DNA of 64,000 nucleotides from Larimichthys crocea (Eukaryota > Chordata > Actinopteri > Sciaenidae): the NCBI RefSeq assembly GCF_000972845.2, contig NC_040011.1:25214379-25278378 (forward strand), given 5' to 3'. Of this stretch, positions 61,096-64,000 are shown in pieces. A program made the position numbers and the translations under genes. The first letter of the stretch is position 1. Each line of letters opens with the position of its first letter. The notes beneath the pieces were generated by a model. The model was not told the DNA's origin. It ran no database searches and saw only the letters and a program-made list of their open reading frames with translations.

Positions 61096-62300
61096 CTTTA
61101 ACAAGGCATTTTGCCTTTTCACTGCATATAACTGATGCAATAAGTGCACCATGCTGGAAAACGGGATAATAGCACTCATTAAATGGACAATTAGCTGTTA
61201 GATTATCACATTTAGAGAAACTGCAATGCATGGACTGTTCAATATGCATTACATTAGACATGGCATTGCTATGTCTCTGCGAGCTGTTATTTAAAAAAAA
61301 AGCAAAAAACAATGGGATCCTACAGTACATCTGTCTGAGAAAAGAAATTGAAGCGAGTAAGAAACTGACAGATTGCTTAAGAGAGAGGAAGGAGAGGGGG
61401 AATGAAAAGCGCCTTTCTTGCTGGGCTTTGGCCGATGAGTGTGTCCTTTCCCATTACTCTCACACAGCGCAATATGCAGGTCAGTCAGGTGATAATGAAT
61501 GCTCTGTCTGATACTTGGCCTTTCTCCCTCCCCCCCTGCTCGTCTGGTCTGCTCTCTCCGTTGTATCTCTCTTCCTTCACCCTTATACACCACAGAATTT
61601 TCTACACTATCTAGTATATTTAGCCTTCAGCAGGTTTAATTATCTAGCAATCTCTTCTTTCCCTGTTCATGTTGGGCAGTTTAAAGGTGTGAGACAATGA
61701 AGATGTCAAATTTTTCTGTCTCTTTCATCATTCATTAATTAAACACTGACTTAAGGCCAAAATCTATTCACCGTGTAACCCAATTTTGTCAGGTTTGTAT
61801 GAACAAAAAGAAAAGACAATTTTCATTAGATCATTTACTTTAGGATTGGATGAACTAATCAAATTCTATGCACACCAGCCCCCACTGCACGGCCGTCTGC
61901 AGTATGAGGAGATGTAATAATGCATTCAGCCAACATTTTGCTAAAATACTGGTACTGGGTTCAAGGTTTGATATGGTGACTAGTAGACAATGAAATATGA
62001 ATGAAATCAATTATGACGGAAAAAATTCTCCAAATTTTGAGGGAAAAACAAGAAATTAAATGTGAATCAAATGCAAATATTCAAGCTGTTTGCTGCTATT
62101 TTAATGGTATTTCAAATTGGAAAAGGACCAGTTTTTGGGCCTGGAGTCAGAGTTGGTAGATGAACTATCATACTGAGTGAATATTTAGAGAAAAGATGGA
62201 AAGAGATGGATGTACACTAATGATGCTAAACTTTCTAGGAGATGTACAGTAGCTGTATGTGCAAAGAGTAGTTTATGATTGAAATACTTCTTGTCTGGCA
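61096..62300. other. Intronic stretch, possible conserved element at 61230-61600
   Basis: 61230-61600 is complex and open on both strands for about 93-100 codons (tgctgggctttggccgatga, cacagcgcaatatgcaggtc), without splice borders. A regulatory element is possible. The rest is AT-rich. Confidence 0.28.
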
Positions 62301-64000
62301 ATTAAATTAAAGCTTCCATCCATAAAAACATAAATGCAAATATGAGATATAAAAAATGGCACACCCAGTATTGGAATGATGAAGCAGTGTTTTGAGCAAA
62401 AATACAGAATCAACAAAAAATATCTCTCCTCTCTTGAACACAGTCAAATATTTGGAATTGACTATTTTGGCATCTTCTTGACCCATATTTACAGTCAGCA
62501 AACATTTGGTATTCAGAATGAATACATACATATTATGAATGAATATTTCACTGTTTCAGACATCAGAAGAGGGATGACCAGTGCTATGACTAATACTGGG
62601 CAAAAAAAAGAGAATGATAACATTATTTGACATTTTCTCTTTTTTAAACAAGCATTCTGAACTGTTTTTCAAATTCCAAAAGTTCTCCAAAGTTTCTTTA
62701 TTCTGCAGCCAGATTTCTTTGTTTGACCTCTCAGGTGGGGGCTAGAAATCTTGATGCCAGTGTGAAGCTGACGGCACATTTGGTGCCAGGAATCCCAACC
62801 AGCTTGGGGCACAGCACAGCTGCCAAAATGCACCACGGTGCCCACTTGCTCTCATAAAGTGCTTTTGCTTGTACAAGAGGACTTGCAGCATTTTAATGCA
62901 GTGTGATAATGTTGTAGAACAAACAAACATGATTTGTCATCACCTATTCTTGCAGGCTATATTGGTGGCAATGCATGAGTGGTGTTTGAGTCAAGTGATT
63001 CTCTGGCTGTGAATGATGGCAGGGCAGCGAATGCTGTTAACAACATTCCGACAATGCAGAGAGGTTAACAGTTGTTTTGGCCTCTGTTTGAGACCCATTT
63101 CCATCAATATTCATGCTGAGGGAAAATTCTCTAGTTATAGTCCTGGCCTGTTAATCCGCTTTCCAGAACAGATGTTGCCATCACCAAGGCACACATTGTA
63201 CAGTACCTCCCTCCTCTCACATCATCATGAAAACTATAACATCTTTCTGCATCTCGAAAAACACATTGGATCCAGTTACTTCTTATGGTGCCTTGTTACT
63301 CCTCCACAACTCATTAAATTCATCCAAGTAGGAATACACCAGTACGTGAACTGGGACACTGTGAGGCTCACTTAATGAGGTGTGACTTAAGCTGGGGAGT
63401 CACCTCAACCTTTCCTGTCCAGATGATCATCTGCTAACCATCAGTCAGGGGGCAGGGGTGTGAGGTAAGGAGGGAGGAGAAGAAGAAGGCACAGGTAATT
63501 AGAAGGGGAAGGATTAAGGAAGATGGAGGTCAAAGATAACTAGAAAGAACTCAAAAGACAGAGATGTACCCCATCCTCAAGACACATTTCTGTGTTAGCG
63601 GTCCTCCATAGAGGGCAGTGAAGTTAATGACATTTTTCACTCATGTCTTGGCTGCAAACACACCATTCATTGATCTCCAAATGGAAGACACCAAATACCA
63701 CTGCAGTCACTTTAAACTGATAGGCTTTCCGCTGAGAAGAACCTTTTTAAATATCATCCTCTCTGCCTCTCTGAAGGGCTTGTGAAGCAGCTACCTAAAC
63801 CCTGTTGTTTGAATAGAAAGGGCAGATTGATACAGGATGGTTGCACTTTTACCAACGTGAAAACGGAAGTGTCTGTGATTCAGCAAATTGCTCGTTAGAG
63901 TCAGACAAATAGTGTCAACATCTCACAGGACAAATGGTTATGAATGTTGTGTAGTGAGAAGGGAAAGAAATGCTAGTTAAGGAGAAGGCTATGCCTCTCA
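62301..64000. other. Right end of the window, intronic, no gene recognised
   Basis: A short segment at 63423-63464 has good acceptor and donor sequences but is closed in all three frames, so it cannot be an internal coding exon. The 120-codon ORF at 63013-63375 has no splice context or family resemblance. Confidence 0.35.

Noticed and set aside
63423..63464. Segment with a strong acceptor and a GAG|gtaagg donor
   Set aside because: All three frames contain a stop, so it cannot be an internal coding exon; too short to call as UTR.
1..64000. Search for CRISPR arrays, operons, integrated viral genes or toxin systems
   Set aside because: No regularly spaced repeats, no long open frames and no viral protein motifs; the whole window has vertebrate intron and intergenic character.

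Overview
This window looks like vertebrate nuclear DNA, most likely from a spiny-rayed (percomorph) teleost. It is AT-rich and intron-dense with only short, non-coding-like ORFs. It is littered with fish-type dispersed elements: tRNA-derived SINEs, a Tc1-like miniature element, hAT- and pogo-like elements, and several high-copy fish repeats that recur inside the window. No complete protein-coding gene is present, no protein could be named, and there is no bacterial, viral, CRISPR, rRNA or functional tRNA gene. Species and chromosome cannot be told from the sequence alone.

Layout. (1) 1-8650: a probable tail of exons from an unidentified plus-strand gene. Three candidate exons (617-662, 1171-1224, 2873-2961) have good splice sites and their reading phases fit one another; two weaker ones follow at 3331-3363 and 7024-7105. 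(2) 8651-20637: a unit of about 6 kb present twice head to tail (A 8651-14716, B 14717-20637). Copy A holds a 10-N gap and a G-rich segment of about 344 bp absent from B. In a 326-base stretch compared by eye it shows far more single-base losses than substitutions, which points to a false assembly duplication rather than a biological one. (3) 21318-21645: a CpG-dense promoter and first-exon region on the plus strand, with a possible splice donor at 21525/21526 and no ATG before it. (4) 21526-59454: a candidate first intron of about 38 kb, holding many transposon remnants and several long, compositionally complex stretches that could be conserved regulatory elements. (5) 59455-59544: a good candidate second exon with a possible start codon at 59511, directly preceded by a five-codon upstream ORF. 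(6) 59545-64000: further intron with fish repeats.

The reading that fits best is the 3' portion of one gene followed by the promoter and enormous first intron of a second, same-strand gene. That architecture is common for developmental regulators, but this is inference. I did not find a previously undescribed biological system. The points most worth following up are the suspicious duplication, the unidentified exon chain, the CpG promoter with its distant exon 2, and the nested and fold-back transposon structures.
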